A stretch of 32,559 nt of DNA from Lysinibacillus antri (GCF_003977595.1 NZ_RYYR01000036.1:1-32559); one strand, 5' to 3'; shown: positions 1-7,525, counted from the first letter of the stretch. A program made the numbers and translations. Notes: generated by a model not told the origin, from the letters alone.

Positions 1-41
1 AGTTTTCGTTTTACCTTTAGAAATCTCTTGAGTTTATTGTA

Positions 42-94
42 AAAGAAAAAAGACTGTAGGCAAACTCGAAATTTATCGAGTTTGTCTACAGTCT
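42..94 (-). terminator. Strong rho-independent terminator of the TRAP operon
   Basis: Two 19-base arms (51-69 and 76-94) pair across a 6-base loop with one G-U pair. On the minus strand the stem is followed by a T-rich run with TTTTTT at its start. It is the second of two hairpins after the last gene of the operon and is the one with the U-tract, so it is the likely true end of the transcript. Confidence 0.9.
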
Positions 95-96
95 GG

Positions 97-123
97 AGGC
101 AGAAGCAATTAATGCTTCTGCCT
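97..123 (-). terminator. First of two tandem hairpins after the TRAP operon
   Basis: Perfect 11-bp inverted repeat (97-107 with 113-123) around the loop ATTAA. It begins one base after the stop codon of the last operon gene. It has no T-run of its own on the minus strand, so it may act as a 3'-end stabiliser or a backup to the terminator at 42-94. Confidence 0.65.
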
Positions 124-591
124 TTATTTATGAATAGGGGGCTGGAAAAGTTCTAATGTTATATTGTCAGGGTCTAGAAAATAACAAGTGTAACCACCTT
201 TATTTCTACCTTCTTGAATAGAAACCGGGCTCGATCTAAATGTAACCCCATTTGCTTTTAAAAATTCATATGTGTTATGGATATCATCCGTTACGAGTGC
301 TAAGTGAGCTGCACCGATATTCTTTGTTTGAATATCAATTTTTTCACTACTTGGACTATAATATTGGTTTAGTTCTAATAAATGACCTGAAACACCAACT
401 AAGGTATCTCCCTTAATTTTCAACATAACTGCCTCTAAATCCGCATCTTCATAGCCAACAAATTTGCGCGTATATTCATTCGATTGTCTTTGTCTATGAA
501 CTACCTCAAAGTTTAATAGCTCTGTATAAAATTTTACCGATTTCTCTATATCGCTTACCGTGAATGCAGTATGCCAGTGTCCAATTATCAA
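124..591 (-). CDS. VOC (glyoxalase/bleomycin-resistance fold) protein, last gene of the TRAP operon
   Basis: A small single-module protein of the vicinal oxygen chelate superfamily, about 155 residues. The family pattern is plain: an N-terminal HTAFTVSDIEKSVKFYTELL strand-helix unit, a second metal-ligand His in AHLALVTDDI, and a C-terminal Glu in ITLELFQPP, so the His-His-Glu metal site looks intact. Members are metal-dependent isomerases, lyases, epimerases or dioxygenases, and the reaction cannot be told from sequence. It is the last gene of the operon, directly after dctM, and is a paralogue in type of the first gene. A GTG at 600 lies only 1 base from the Shine-Dalgarno GAGGA, so the in-frame TTG at 591, about 8 bases from it, is preferred. 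The family call is firm; the function is open. Confidence 0.85.
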   Translation of the reverse strand: MIIGHWHTAFTVSDIEKSVKFYTELLNFEVVHRQRQSNEYTRKFVGYEDADLEAVMLKIKGDTLVGVSGHLLELNQYYSPSSEKIDIQTKNIGAAHLALVTDDIHNTYEFLKANGVTFRSSPVSIQEGRNKGGYTCYFLDPDNITLELFQPPIHK

Positions 592-608
592 TCTATTCAC
601 TCCTCATA

Positions 609-1898
609 TTATTTAGCTAATAATTCTGGTAAGAACAGTGTAATCTCAGGTACATATGTGATAATGCCTAGTAAAATTAATAACGCAATTAACATAGGCG
701 TTAAATATTTGAATGTCGATTCAAATTTCACATTGGCCACTTTTGCACCGATAAATAGGTTTAATCCTAATGGCGGTGTTAATAATCCAATTGTTAAGTT
801 GAAACATACAACCATACCGAAATGTAATGGATCGATACCTAATGGAACGACAATCGGTAAAAGGATTGGTATGAAAATTAAAATTGCTGCTACTGTTTCA
901 ATGAACATACCCACAACCAATAAGAACACGTTAATTAATAGTAAAACGACTATTGGGCTTGTTGTAAATTCAGAAATTGTATTCGCTACATATTGCGGGA
1001 TTTGTTCGAGCGTTAACACTCGTCCAAAGAATGTTGCCGTCCCAACGAATATCATAACCGTACCAGATGTAATCGTCGTTCTTAAAAATACATCCATTAA
1101 ATCGCTAAATTTTAATTCTTTATAGATAAATAAACTTACAATTAAGCTATATACTACAGCCAATACTGCCGCTTCTGTTGGCGTAACAATACCACCGTAA
1201 ATACCACCTAAAATAATAACTGGAGTTAATAAAGCGAACTTTGCTTCATTAAGGGCTTTCCAAAAGCTTTTCTTTTCCTCATCTGTTTGAACATCTACAA
1301 TGCCTTCTTTTTTACAAACAATATAGTTAATGATAATTAACGTAACGGCAATTAATAGCCCTGGGACAATCCCCGCGATAAACATATCGCTAATCGATAC
1401 ACCAGCCATAATTCCGTAAAAAATGAAAACAAGACTAGGAGGGATGATTGGCCCTAAAGCTCCCGCACTCGCTGATAAAGCAGCTGCATATGGCGCTTTA
1501 TATCCACTCTTCAGCATGTGAGGAATCATAATACCCCCGATACTTGCCACTGTTGCGGCACCTGAACCAGAGATGGCTGCGAAAATTAAACTTGCAAGTA
1601 TGGTAATTAAACCTAAGCTTCCTGTCCAAGATCCAACCATCGATTTAAAGAAATCAATCAGTCTTTTTGAGATACCACCTGTACTCATTAATTCACCTGC
1701 TAAAATAAAGAACGGTACTGCTAATAAGGCAAATGAATCATTGGATGTAAAGGTTGCTTGAATAAGAAAGGAAATAGGTATAGTCCCTTCAATTAAGACA
1801 ACCGTTAATGCAGCGATAGCTAAAGAAATGGCAATCGGAACGTTTATAATTAAACAAACTACAAAAACTAAAGTTAAAATTAATAGAGTACTGCCCAC
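609..1898 (-). CDS. dctM: TRAP transporter large permease subunit (DctM type)
   Basis: The 429-residue polytopic membrane protein forms the transport channel of a tripartite ATP-independent periplasmic-type transporter, which uses an ion gradient to import organic acids or related compounds. It is almost entirely hydrophobic, with about 12 predicted membrane segments. Family features include the N-terminal PIAISLAIAAL region, the ILAGELMSTGGISKRLIDF segment and the GPIIPPSLVFIFYG motif, the latter highly typical of DctM. Length matches the family (about 425-430). The GTG start shares one base with the dctQ stop (TAGTG), so the two are translationally coupled. The gene follows dctP and dctQ and belongs with them as one transporter. 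Family assignment is very sure; the substrate is unknown. Confidence 0.96.
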   Translation of the reverse strand: MGSTLLILTLVFVVCLIINVPIAISLAIAALTVVLIEGTIPISFLIQATFTSNDSFALLAVPFFILAGELMSTGGISKRLIDFFKSMVGSWTGSLGLITILASLIFAAISGSGAATVASIGGIMIPHMLKSGYKAPYAAALSASAGALGPIIPPSLVFIFYGIMAGVSISDMFIAGIVPGLLIAVTLIIINYIVCKKEGIVDVQTDEEKKSFWKALNEAKFALLTPVIILGGIYGGIVTPTEAAVLAVVYSLIVSLFIYKELKFSDLMDVFLRTTITSGTVMIFVGTATFFGRVLTLEQIPQYVANTISEFTTSPIVVLLLINVFLLVVGMFIETVAAILIFIPILLPIVVPLGIDPLHFGMVVCFNLTIGLLTPPLGLNLFIGAKVANVKFESTFKYLTPMLIALLILLGIITYVPEITLFLPELLAK

Positions 1899-2380
1899 TA
1901 TACCTCACCTTCTTTTCTATTAGTTAGTGTTTGATAAATTTCAACGACAAATACTCGAATGGCCATTAAAAGATATCCAAGAGGAATACCCATATATACA
2001 AGACCCATAGGTAATTTTAAAGCCGCTGAATTTGTATTTTGACTCCATAAATCAAATGAATATTGGAAACCTAAATAAGCAATATAAAGACTAAATAGTA
2101 GCCATACAAAACTACCAATAAGGTTAATATATGGACGAATTTTTAACGGGATAATCGCATTTAAAGCTTCAACTCGTATATGTGCTTTTGAAATAACCGC
2201 ATAACTTGCGCTAAGGAATACAAACCAGACAAATAAATATCTTGCTAATTCTTCTGCCCAAACGATAGAAGAATTAAAAACATATCTCCAAATAACCCCT
2301 GCAAACATAACTACAGTCATTACTATGAGAATGGCAAAACATGCGTAAGCTTCTATAGGGCGTTTTGTAATTTTTGCCAT
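1898..2380 (-). CDS. dctQ: TRAP transporter small permease subunit (DctQ type)
   Basis: The 160-residue membrane protein has four predicted transmembrane helices, the usual layout of the DctQ subunit that joins the large permease. The WAEELARYLFVWFVFLSASYA segment is the family hallmark (W-x-E-E-x-x-R-Y), followed by HIRVEAL. Its stop codon overlaps the GTG start of dctM. A hairpin separates it from the upstream dctP gene, which may lower its expression relative to the binding protein. Together with the flanking genes it makes a complete three-protein TRAP system. Confidence 0.95.
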   Translation of the reverse strand: MAKITKRPIEAYACFAILIVMTVVMFAGVIWRYVFNSSIVWAEELARYLFVWFVFLSASYAVISKAHIRVEALNAIIPLKIRPYINLIGSFVWLLFSLYIAYLGFQYSFDLWSQNTNSAALKLPMGLVYMGIPLGYLLMAIRVFVVEIYQTLTNRKEGEV

Positions 2381-2416
2381 AGAAAATACCTCCTAGGGGA
2401 TGTGGTATGATAGGGT

Positions 2417-2457
2417 AAAACAACAGGATACAATTCCAAGATTGCTCCTGCTGTTTT
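2417..2457 (-). terminator. Intercistronic hairpin between dctP and dctQ (attenuator-like)
   Basis: Arms 2417-2428 and 2446-2457 pair over 12 bp with one G-U pair, with a further short AAT/ATT pairing inside. Only a short TTTT follows on the minus strand. A hairpin after a binding-protein gene commonly gives partial termination or mRNA protection, so that more binding protein than permease is made. That role is inferred here. Confidence 0.6.
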
Positions 2458-2483
2458 AAATTAAGTTAATTCAAAATCTATAA

Positions 2484-3536
2484 CTATTTCATTTCACTTA
2501 GTAGTTTAATTGCTAAATCGTAATTTTCTTGACCGATTGCATCCATATTTTCTTCCGCAACTTTATTTGTTGCTTCTTTAAATATCTCGCGTTGTTCGTC
2601 AGATAATTCAACTACTTCAACACCTGCATCTTTGAAACCTTGGATTGCTTTAGACTCTGCATCTGTTACTAGATTTTTCGCTTCTTCAACGTAAGAATCA
2701 ATTGTCTCATCTAAAGCAGTTTTTGTTTCTTCGTCTAATCCGTCATAAAGTTTTTTGTCTACAAGAATTCCGTGTAATAATAAAACGTGGTTTGTAGCTG
2801 TGAAATACTTATTAACTTCATAGAAACGGTCTCCGTAGATTAAAGGAGTTGTCGTTGATACGCCATCGATTGTTCCTTGTTGTAACCCTGTAAATACTTC
2901 ACTATAAGCCATTGGAGTAGGGTTTGCTTGCATTGCTTTTAATGCACTTAAATGTAAATCTGCTGCAGAACTACGAATTTTTAAACCAGATAGGTCGCTT
3001 GGATCTTCTACTAATTTTTTACCATTTAAAAGGCTGTAGTATCCTAAGTCAATAAAGCCTAAAAGATATAAATTTGATTTATCAGCTACTTCTTTTTTCA
3101 GTAAATCACCATACTCGCCATTTAAAAATTCATAATATTGGTCGCGACTATCGAATAAGAAAGGTACATCGAAAAGGTTAAACGCTTTGATATCAAGTGA
3201 ATTCGCAATACCATATGCAGATGATGTAGAAAGTTGGATCGTACCATTTTTCAGTAAATCTACTACCGATTCATCCGAAGTTGCTAAAGTACCACCATTG
3301 TAGATTTCAACTGCTACATTATCTGTTTTTTCTTCAATTGTTTTTTTGAAGTGTTCATATCCTAAATTTAAGAAGTTGTTGGCATCTACTTGATTAGCCA
3401 TTTTAATTGTAAGCTTGTCGCCACTTGAACTCGCATTGGTATCTCCATCGCCCGTACTGTCAGATGAACATGCAGCTAGAAAAATTAATGATAAAGCCAT
3501 TAATGAGAACACGATTTTTTTTAGGTTTTTTTTCAT
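2484..3536 (-). CDS. dctP: TRAP transporter solute-binding lipoprotein (DctP type)
   Basis: The extracytoplasmic receptor of the TRAP system captures the substrate and hands it to the DctQM permease. From the chosen ATG (3536) the protein is 350 residues with a lipoprotein signal ending in the lipobox LAAC, so Cys23 would be lipidated and the protein anchored outside the membrane. The body has DctP features: LSGLKIRSS with the conserved Arg that usually clamps a carboxylate, then NPTPMAYSEVFTGLQQGTIDG. An upstream TTG at 3551 overlaps the ribosome site GGAGG and is rejected as the start. The DctP family typically binds dicarboxylates, keto acids, sugar acids or aromatic acids, and the exact ligand cannot be read here. 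Confidence 0.95.
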   Translation of the reverse strand: MKKNLKKIVFSLMALSLIFLAACSSDSTGDGDTNASSSGDKLTIKMANQVDANNFLNLGYEHFKKTIEEKTDNVAVEIYNGGTLATSDESVVDLLKNGTIQLSTSSAYGIANSLDIKAFNLFDVPFLFDSRDQYYEFLNGEYGDLLKKEVADKSNLYLLGFIDLGYYSLLNGKKLVEDPSDLSGLKIRSSAADLHLSALKAMQANPTPMAYSEVFTGLQQGTIDGVSTTTPLIYGDRFYEVNKYFTATNHVLLLHGILVDKKLYDGLDEETKTALDETIDSYVEEAKNLVTDAESKAIQGFKDAGVEVVELSDEQREIFKEATNKVAEENMDAIGQENYDLAIKLLSEMK

Positions 3537-3555
3537 ATAAGTTTCCTCCAATTTT

Positions 3556-4314
3556 TTAGAAATTCATTTTTGATTGACCACCATCAACATTGATGGTAGC
3601 GCCTACAATCCATGAAGCTTGTTCTGATGCTAAAAATACTGCTACATTTGCAATCTCTTCAGGTGTTCCAAATCTTTTAGCTGGTATTTGGGTATCCAAG
3701 AATGTTTCGATTTCAAGTTGTTTTTCTTTGCTTAATTTTTCCCAAACACTAGTTTCATGAATAATACTCCCAGGGGCTATACTGTTCACTCGTATCCCAT
3801 ACTGAATGACTTCTGAAGATAAGGCTTTGGTAAAACTAATTAATGCTGCCTTGGAATTGTTATAAGTAACTTTTCCTCCACTTTCTCTTCCGTAGATAGA
3901 GGAAATGTTAATAATACTTCCAGACTTTTGTTTCTTCATACTTTTAATTACTTGTTTAGAAAGATCTACAACTGAAAAATAATTCAGTTCGAAGGCTTCA
4001 TAAAATTTTTCAATGGGCGTTTCTAGTATGTTGCTACCATTACTACCCCCAGCGTTATTTACAAGAATGTCGATATGTTCATGATCTAACAAATACTTAT
4101 CAATTAAACCAGCGCGTTCATAAGAGTTGGTGATATCCGATTGGTAGATGGTGATGCTTCCCAAAAGTTCTTTTGCTTTGTTTAGGTATTCAATATCGCG
4201 ACCGACAATCGAAACATTTGCTTTTTCCTCTACGAATCTTTTAGCAATTTCTAACCCAATCCCTTTTGAGCCACCAGTTATTAAAACATTCTTCTTTTCT
4301 AAATTTAAATCCAT
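3556..4314 (-). CDS. SDR-family NAD(P)-dependent oxidoreductase (first of two in the operon)
   Basis: A classical short-chain dehydrogenase/reductase of 252 residues. The Rossmann motif GGSKGIG lies near residues 14-20, NNAGG in the middle, and the catalytic Ser (NISSIYG) and Tyr-Lys pair (YNNSK) follow. The C-terminus ends in the usual VDGGQ segment. Such enzymes interconvert an alcohol and a ketone with NAD(P)H. In transcription order it lies after the tautomerase and before dctP, so it probably acts on the imported compound or an intermediate. It differs clearly from the second SDR (for example GGSNGS against GIHKPMP after NNA), so the two likely do different steps. The oxidised substrate is unknown. 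Confidence 0.9.
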   Translation of the reverse strand: MDLNLEKKNVLITGGSKGIGLEIAKRFVEEKANVSIVGRDIEYLNKAKELLGSITIYQSDITNSYERAGLIDKYLLDHEHIDILVNNAGGSNGSNILETPIEKFYEAFELNYFSVVDLSKQVIKSMKKQKSGSIINISSIYGRESGGKVTYNNSKAALISFTKALSSEVIQYGIRVNSIAPGSIIHETSVWEKLSKEKQLEIETFLDTQIPAKRFGTPEEIANVAVFLASEQASWIVGATINVDGGQSKMNF

Positions 4315-4320
4315 CTTTGT

Positions 4321-4527
4321 TCATTCACCTCCCTTAGATTGGCGCTTATCCGTAACCAATTGACCACCAATACTAAAGAGCTCTTGATTCAATTCGATTA
4401 ATTCAATGCGAACGTCATCTTTTGAAACATCTAATACATTTGTAATTGCGGTGGTTACTTCTTCAACTAACTTTCTTTTAATATCCAATGATCTGCCTTC
4501 AACTAACTTAAGCTTTACATAGGGCAT
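4321..4527 (-). CDS. 4-oxalocrotonate tautomerase-family enzyme
   Basis: A 68-residue protein of the tautomerase superfamily, which shifts keto and enol forms using an N-terminal proline. After removal of Met, Pro1 is present, and all four residues used by classical 4-oxalocrotonate tautomerase fall at the same positions: Pro1, Arg11 (EGRS), Arg39 (DVRIEL) and Phe50 (ELFSIGG). It should therefore be an active tautomerase and not a degraded relative. The ribosome site AGGAGG is well placed before the ATG. It sits between the two SDR genes in a TRAP operon, which suggests that a pathway intermediate is an enol or unsaturated 2-oxo acid. The classical meta-cleavage partners (hydratase, aldolase, semialdehyde dehydrogenase) are absent from the window. 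Confidence 0.92.
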   Translation of the reverse strand: MPYVKLKLVEGRSLDIKRKLVEEVTTAITNVLDVSKDDVRIELIELNQELFSIGGQLVTDKRQSKGGE

Positions 4528-4545
4528 ATTTCTAAACCTCCTAAT

Positions 4546-5298
4546 TTATCTTCCTAGGAATCCACCATCGACCGGAAGAAGAATGCCATTTACATAGTTT
4601 GATTGGTCTGAAGATAAAAATAGTAAAGCGCCTGCTAATTCTTCTGGGTCACCAAAACGTCCGGCCGGAATTCTATCTAGTAGTGAGCGACTTCTCTCTG
4701 GATCTTCAAATATAAATTGATTTAAAGCAGTTGTATAATATCCCGGTGCGATCGCGTTCACATTCACTCCATCTTTTGCCCATTCATTAGATAAAGATTT
4801 TGTTAGTTGAGCGACTGCACCTTTACTTGCTGAATATGCTGATGCATTATATCCACCTTGTACTGAAAGAACTGATGCAATATTGACAATCTTCCCTCTG
4901 CCTTTTTTCTTCATTTCCGCATATGATAGACGGCTTAATTCAAAGATTGCCGTAACATTTACATCAATGATTTTTTGAAATTCTGCAATTGGTAGTTCAG
5001 TTGCAGGCATCGGTTTATGTATTCCTGCATTATTGACAAGAATATCAACCTCTCCATTTAAGTTTTGTAAAGCTAGATTGAAGACTTCAGGTATATTCTT
5101 TAGTTGGGATAAATCTGCTTGAACTGCAGATGCTTTGTACCCTATATTTTCTAAGTCCTTAACTGTGGTATGAACCTGGTCAGAATAATCAATGATGCAA
5201 ACTTCCACACCGTTCTTACATAATCCATTTACTAAAGCTAAACCTAACCCTTGTGCACCTCCAGTTAAAATTGCTTTTTTACCTTGTAGACTCTGCAC
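4546..5298 (-). CDS. SDR-family NAD(P)-dependent oxidoreductase (second of two in the operon)
   Basis: Classical SDR of about 250 residues with the cofactor motif GGAQGLG, NNAGIHKP, the catalytic Ser in NIASVLS, YSASK for Tyr-Lys, and a C-terminal LPVDGGFLGR. The overall pattern resembles sugar-acid dehydrogenases of the gluconate 5-dehydrogenase/KduD type, but this is not decisive. The ATG at 5304 is only about 2 bases from GGAGGA, while the in-frame GTG at 5298 is about 8 bases away and is preferred. It is the second gene of the operon, just after the first VOC gene. The enzyme probably oxidises or reduces an alcohol or ketone group of the compound brought in by the TRAP transporter. Confidence 0.9.
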   Translation of the reverse strand: MQSLQGKKAILTGGAQGLGLALVNGLCKNGVEVCIIDYSDQVHTTVKDLENIGYKASAVQADLSQLKNIPEVFNLALQNLNGEVDILVNNAGIHKPMPATELPIAEFQKIIDVNVTAIFELSRLSYAEMKKKGRGKIVNIASVLSVQGGYNASAYSASKGAVAQLTKSLSNEWAKDGVNVNAIAPGYYTTALNQFIFEDPERSRSLLDRIPAGRFGDPEELAGALLFLSSDQSNYVNGILLPVDGGFLGR

Positions 5299-5325
5299 AA
5301 ACATTCCTCCTTGAATTCGCTTTCA

Positions 5326-5787
5326 TTAAAGAGCAGATTTTTGCATGAGCTCGATAATGTAATGATCTGGATCGTACATATAAATTGCTTTAGAGCCCTT
5401 ATTAGCACCTGCTGTAATGTCGACTATTTGAGGAGAACGGAATTGAACGCCTTGTTCCTTCAAACTTTTATATAGTTGTTCGATTCCTTCGACTTGTATA
5501 CAAATATGGCCAGAACCATAATCACAAGGTCTTACATTTCCTGCTAGTCGTTCAATACCTACATATTCCAACAACTCAATTTGGCTTCCACCTGGTATTT
5601 GAAGAAAAGCAATTTTAACTTCTTCTAAATCGCTGAAATTTACAATTCTTGAAATATACTCTTGCTTAGAAACTTGTTTCGATAACAACTCAAATCCTAA
5701 TTTGTTTACATAAAAGTCTAAAGAAATCTCTAAATCCTTTACTGTGATGCCACTATGAATAAATCCAACAACTTTTCCTTCGTTCAC
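5326..5787 (-). CDS. VOC-fold protein, first gene of the TRAP operon
   Basis: A 153-residue single-module VOC protein. GFIHSGITVKDLEISLDFYVNKLGFELL gives the first strand-helix and first His. GHICIQV gives the second His, and the C-terminal YIIELMQ gives the Glu ligand, so a metal site is likely. It has the same architecture as the VOC gene at the operon end but clearly different sequence, so the two are not a recent duplication. The GTG start has a strong AAAGGAGG site a few bases upstream. Possible activities are lyase, epimerase or single-module dioxygenase. As promoter-proximal gene it is probably central to the pathway and not a resistance gene, though this is inference. Confidence 0.87.
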   Translation of the reverse strand: MNEGKVVGFIHSGITVKDLEISLDFYVNKLGFELLSKQVSKQEYISRIVNFSDLEEVKIAFLQIPGGSQIELLEYVGIERLAGNVRPCDYGSGHICIQVEGIEQLYKSLKEQGVQFRSPQIVDITAGANKGSKAIYMYDPDHYIIELMQKSAL

Positions 5788-6024
5788 TCTTCTTTCCTCC
5801 TTTTTAAGAGTTTTTTGTTCAAGCAGATATTTTCTTTTGTTAACGGTATTTTGCCTTAGCAGCGTAAATTTCTATAGATTCATAGTTGAAATGCTGTATC
5901 GTGATCCATAAAGAAATTTAGACAAAATATTCAGTTTCCGTTAGTCATCTTTATAAAAGCAAAAATCATGCCAACTTTTTTACGCTAAATTCTCCAATTT
6001 ATTAATAAAAAGCGAGGAAAATGA

Positions 6025-6036
6025 CATCAATTGATG
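6025..6036. promoter_or_regulatory. Perfect 12-bp palindrome, candidate operator
   Basis: CATCAATTGATG reads the same on both strands. It lies about 240 bases upstream of the first gene of the TRAP operon. Twelve-base palindromes occur by chance, so this is only a candidate for a repressor or activator site. Confidence 0.3.
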
Positions 6037-6094
6037 CTATTTTTCATCATAAGTAAGTAAATATTAAAATTTTCGAGTAAATTATTAAGTTGGG

Positions 6095-6117
6095 AATATT
6101 ACAGAAATTGTAATATT
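6095..6117. promoter_or_regulatory. Inverted repeat AATATTACA-N5-TGTAATATT, candidate operator
   Basis: Two perfect 9-base arms (6095-6103 and 6109-6117) flank the spacer GAAAT. The half-site GTAATATT occurs again at 6163-6170 and with one change at 6123-6130. A dimeric regulator of the GntR, MarR or similar type could bind such a site, either for the TRAP operon or for an unseen transcript. There is no T-run after it on either strand, which argues against a terminator. Confidence 0.4.
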
Positions 6118-6181
6118 AGAATGTAATAGTGCATATTTGGCAATTAAAAAATGCCTTTTATAGTAATATTTTTTGAATATA

Positions 6182-6210
6182 AAAAAGACGCTACTTTAAA
6201 AGTAACGTCT
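6182..6210 (-). terminator. Rho-independent terminator of the metallophosphoesterase gene
   Basis: Arms AGACGCTACTTT and AAAGTAACGTCT pair with one imperfect position, and the minus strand continues into TTTTTT. It lies 11 bases past the stop codon of the gene at 6221-7036. Confidence 0.88.
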
Positions 6211-6220
6211 AGCTAAATAA

Positions 6221-7036
6221 TTATTTTGATTTTAATTCAACTACAACGATTTCTGGCAAATTAAAGATTCGGAAAGGGACTGTACTATTCCCTAATCCTC
6301 TACTCACTGCCATAGTCGTTTTATCTTCTTCATATAATCCAGCTGTATAGGTTGGTAAAAAGCCTTGTCCTGGCGCAATTAATCCACCAACAAAAGGTAA
6401 CCTTACTTGTCCACCATGGGCATGTCCGGAAAATACTAAGTCCATCTCATTAACGACATACGTGTAAAACTTCTCTGGTCGATGTGCTAATAAAAGCTTA
6501 AGGAGACTAGGATCAGCTTCTGCCATAGCTGTATTTAACATCGTTTGCGTTTCATCACCATTTAGCGGATCTTCAATACCAATGATATTGATCTTGTCCC
6601 CACCGCGTTCGAGGATATGGGATGTATTTGGTAGTATGTGGACACCTATTTTTTGCATTGCATCATAAATTTCACTCACTTGGTTCGTCGCAACTTCATG
6701 ATTACCAATGACATAATACACATCCGCTAGCTCAACAAATTGCTTAACTGCCGCCATGCTTTGTTGTAAATCATAGCGGTTACTATCAATCACATCGCCC
6801 GTTATAAAAATAACATCCGGGTTCGTAGCCTGTACCTTTTTTACGAGTTTATCTTGATTGTCACCAAAGACTGCATCATGTAAATCTGAGACTTGGGTGA
6901 TACGAAAACCATCAAAGCTTTTTGGTACTTGATCCGATTTGTAAACATGCTCGGTTGTCACAATCCAATAATTATTAATATGTAAAAACAAATAAACCCC
7001 TATGATGAGGCAAAATATCGTTAATAATTTTTTCAA
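6221..7036 (-). CDS. Membrane-anchored metallophosphoesterase, YkuE/YaeI-like
   Basis: A 271-residue calcineurin-like phosphoesterase. The N-terminus is one hydrophobic segment (residues about 3-20) that would anchor the enzyme at the membrane. The dimetal site is complete: D51 and H53 (DLHD), D81 (TGD), N112 and H113 (GNHE), H185 (AHRPE), H205 and H207 (GHAHGGQ). The GHAHGGQ form with a following LPF..G..APG.GFLPTY segment is typical of the group that includes B. subtilis YkuE and E. coli YaeI, enzymes tied to cell-wall or lipid substrates. It is a single-gene unit with its own terminator. The natural substrate cannot be stated from sequence. Confidence 0.93.
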   Translation of the reverse strand: MKKLLTIFCLIIGVYLFLHINNYWIVTTEHVYKSDQVPKSFDGFRITQVSDLHDAVFGDNQDKLVKKVQATNPDVIFITGDVIDSNRYDLQQSMAAVKQFVELADVYYVIGNHEVATNQVSEIYDAMQKIGVHILPNTSHILERGGDKINIIGIEDPLNGDETQTMLNTAMAEADPSLLKLLLAHRPEKFYTYVVNEMDLVFSGHAHGGQVRLPFVGGLIAPGQGFLPTYTAGLYEEDKTTMAVSRGLGNSTVPFRIFNLPEIVVVELKSK

Positions 7037-7231
7037 AATAGCTCGCTCGATTCATTAATAGGTTTAAGGGGAAAAATCCACACCTCCTCATATTATTCAT
7101 ATGCTACAAAACATTCAAGTAGAAGGTGTATAGAAGATTAATTTTATGTAATATGGGAGGTTTAACTTTTCACAAATGGGGATGGGGCTACTCAAAAAGT
7201 ATTAAATTGCGCAACGCTTAGGAAGTCAACT

Positions 7232-7267
7232 AAAGTTAGAAAACGCGGCCTACCACTGTAAGCCGCG
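7232..7267 (-). terminator. Terminator-like GC-rich hairpin not attached to any gene
   Basis: On the minus strand CGCGGCTTAC pairs with GTAGGCCGCG over 10 bp (one G-U) around the tetraloop AGTG, followed by TTTTCTAACTTT. The GC-rich stem stands out in this AT-rich DNA. The nearest upstream minus-strand gene (mrpG) already has its own terminator at 7655-7692. This hairpin may therefore end a separate transcript, for example a small RNA covering 7304-7389. Confidence 0.5.
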
Positions 7268-7303
7268 AACTAAATCATAAAAGATTTGTTAAATTTATTC
7301 TAT

Positions 7304-7389
7304 GTGGGTAGACCTTACACAAAGCACTGAGACAAGTCGTAAAGACATGTACAACATGTCTTTACGGTTTGTGTGCTAAGTCCGCCCAC
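7304..7389. repeat. 86-base imperfect palindrome; candidate structured RNA or MITE-like element
   Basis: The outer arms 7304-7313 and 7380-7389 pair nearly fully (GTGGG with CCCAC, then GAC with GTC). Inside, ACACAAA (7317-7323) pairs with TTTGTGT (7368-7374). The core is a perfect 13-bp hairpin, 7338-7350 with 7354-7366, around the 3-base loop ACA. Nested pairing over the whole length is far beyond chance for intergenic DNA. It could be a non-coding RNA, a protein-binding cruciform or a small non-autonomous mobile element. No target-site duplication is obvious. Confidence 0.55.
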
Positions 7390-7525
7390 TAAGAAATGCT
7401 TTTTAAAAAATAAAAGCAGAATTTTATTATTTCATCTATCTCTCTAATTGGGAAGCAGACCACTTATTAGATAATTATTATTTACTCGTTCGGAAATTAA
7501 TTAAACACACTCATATAATAAAAAA

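Larger units (their letters stand above)
5788..6181. other. Upstream region of the TRAP operon; no gene seen
   Basis: No open reading frame with a ribosome site is visible. The stretch is AT-rich and carries two perfect inverted repeats (listed separately) and further copies of the half-site GTAATATT (exact at 6163-6170, near-copy GTAATAGT at 6123-6130). It must contain the promoter of the minus-strand operon starting at 5787. No transcription factor gene for the operon lies in the window. Confidence 0.6.
7037..7500. other. Gene-free stretch with strong secondary-structure signals
   Basis: No convincing coding frame is visible. The stretch contains a terminator-like hairpin (7244-7267) and an 86-base imperfect palindrome (7304-7389), listed separately, then AT-rich sequence leading to the DnaA-box cluster. 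A short repeat TGCTTTT/AAAAGCA lies near 7398-7417. The part next to 7037 should hold the promoter of the metallophosphoesterase gene. Confidence 0.55.

Noticed and set aside
571..1125. 184-residue plus-strand frame opposite dctM
   Set aside because: It is the antisense shadow of a conserved membrane protein; no ribosome site or family pattern.
7244..7267. Integron attC-like site
   Set aside because: The hairpin lacks paired core sites of the attC type and no integrase or cassette array is present; a terminator on the minus strand explains it better.
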